64,000 bases of DNA. It comes from Asaia sp037151935 (GTDB lineage Bacteria; Pseudomonadota; Alphaproteobacteria; Acetobacterales; Acetobacteraceae). Every line of letters begins with the position of its first letter. Positions within the stretch are counted from its first letter, which is position 1. Location: positions 186,001 to 250,000 of the forward strand of contig NZ_CP157575.1 in NCBI RefSeq assembly GCF_051628905.1. Reading direction: 5' to 3'. The position numbers and the translations under genes are program-made. Positions 63,611 through 64,000 of the stretch are shown one piece after another. The notes beneath the pieces were generated by a model. The model did not search any database. It was not told the origin of the DNA and was given only the letters and a program-made list of their open reading frames with translations.

Positions 63611-63769
63611 ACCTACCGCCGATAATCTTTATTATCGGAAATAGGTGTGATGTGCGGAAAACGGCAGCGGATGGGCCAGAAAGCCTGCCTCCAAGGCACG
63701 GTTTCGATGCAGCGCAGGTCATCTCCCTGCCTATACGGCCGCGCTCAATGAAGGATGTCAGCTTTCGCC
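63611..63769 (+). repeat. Island palindrome, copy G, with right flank R1
   Basis: Core CTACCGCCG (63613-63621), 14 bases, CGGAAATAG (63636-63644). The right flank is R1, nearly identical to copy A for about 120 bases. The left flank is unlike L1 or L2. Open frames here come from the repeat and are not genes. The 155 bases before it hold no gene. Confidence 0.87.
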
Positions 63770-64000
63770 TACATCCCGGACGTAGGGTCTGGCAGTCTGA
63801 TTTTCCTAAAGCGGACAGTCCGTGATTTGCCGTGAAATGATGTTGTTCCCCTTCACATGAGCGCATTCTCCGCTCGGCTGCATACAAGCAGCCGTTCTGG
63901 AGAACGTGTCATAAAACAAGGTATACGCTTCCCATCACCAACACTCAAAACGCAAACGCCGTGGAACGCTGGCAAAATGGTCGGCGCCAAACGGGCCCTG
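63770..64000. other. Window end, no gene seen
   Basis: No coding region or RNA that I can support. No match to the tRNA-Glu 3' end was noticed, so the right end of the island is probably outside. Confidence 0.4.

Noticed and set aside
26124..63769. CRISPR array
   Set aside because: The repeats are kilobases apart with genes between; no short regular spacers and no cas genes.
63384..63887. 167-codon frame on the minus strand across copy G, with a twin at 26146-26439 sharing SFIERGRIGREM
   Set aside because: The shared part is the R1 repeat flank read as protein. It runs through the palindrome, has no family resemblance, and the frame is broken in copy B.

Overview
The left 24.7 kb is ordinary chromosome of a GC-rich alphaproteobacterium. 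The gene content and order (purF behind cvpA, ubiquinone hydroxylase of the UbiM type, hisB-DUF2628-hisH-hisA-hisF-hisE, TPP-riboswitch thiC) fit an acetic acid bacterium (Acetobacteraceae, for example the Asaia/Gluconobacter/Kozakia group). This assignment comes from reading the genes, not from a database search.

Region 1 (1-8900) is efflux. A heavy-metal or drug RND operon (outer-membrane factor, then an adaptor cut by the window edge) lies beside a complete tripartite HAE1-type RND operon (adaptor 7997, pump 6767, outer-membrane lipoprotein 3615, small periplasmic protein 2116). A divergent TetR-type regulator (8169) faces the second operon across a promoter with inverted repeats. Region 2 (8902-24733) is housekeeping: purF, cvpA, an SMR pump, thiC, pyrD, a large MscS channel, a ubiquinone hydroxylase, a nitroreductase and a tightly overlapping histidine operon. 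In that operon a GNAT acetyltransferase is joined in frame to HisA, and HisE has a lysine-rich tail.

Region 3 starts at tRNA-Glu(CTC) (24779). A tyrosine integrase follows at once (24957), and from there to the window end everything looks acquired. This 38 kb carries eight copies of one palindromic element, always 9-bp arms around exactly 14 bp. All are in the same orientation and all lie between genes; I saw none in the 24.8 kb of core chromosome. The copies cut the island into seven blocks of 3.5-8 kb: (A-B) a restriction-modification-like operon with an autoregulated XRE controller; (B-C) a broken RelBE/UvrD remnant, a HEPN protein, a DUF4297-like-nuclease/STAND ATPase and a convergent HTH-caspase-unknown operon, which together look like anti-phage defence; (C-D) an S41 peptidase and a LysR/NmrA pair; (D-H) IS remnants, an exported PLP enzyme, and a NiCoT/TonB receptor/PepSY metal-uptake locus under a Zur-like palindrome; (H-E) an AraC regulator, TonB receptor and methyltransferase; (E-F) a DUF2946 protein, TonB receptor and esterase, then a deleted NmrA copy; (F-G) an SDR/LysR pair, a DAPG-hydrolase-like enzyme with a TetR gene, and an HXXEE membrane protein facing another TetR gene.

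The main novelty candidate is this cassette-like layout. The repeats can be read as 11-6-11 bp sites like Xer dif sites, with a near-invariant right arm, a variable left arm and centre, and flanking sequences that reassort between copies. That pattern is what site-specific recombination at the palindrome would leave. A REP/MITE-type explanation has not been excluded.
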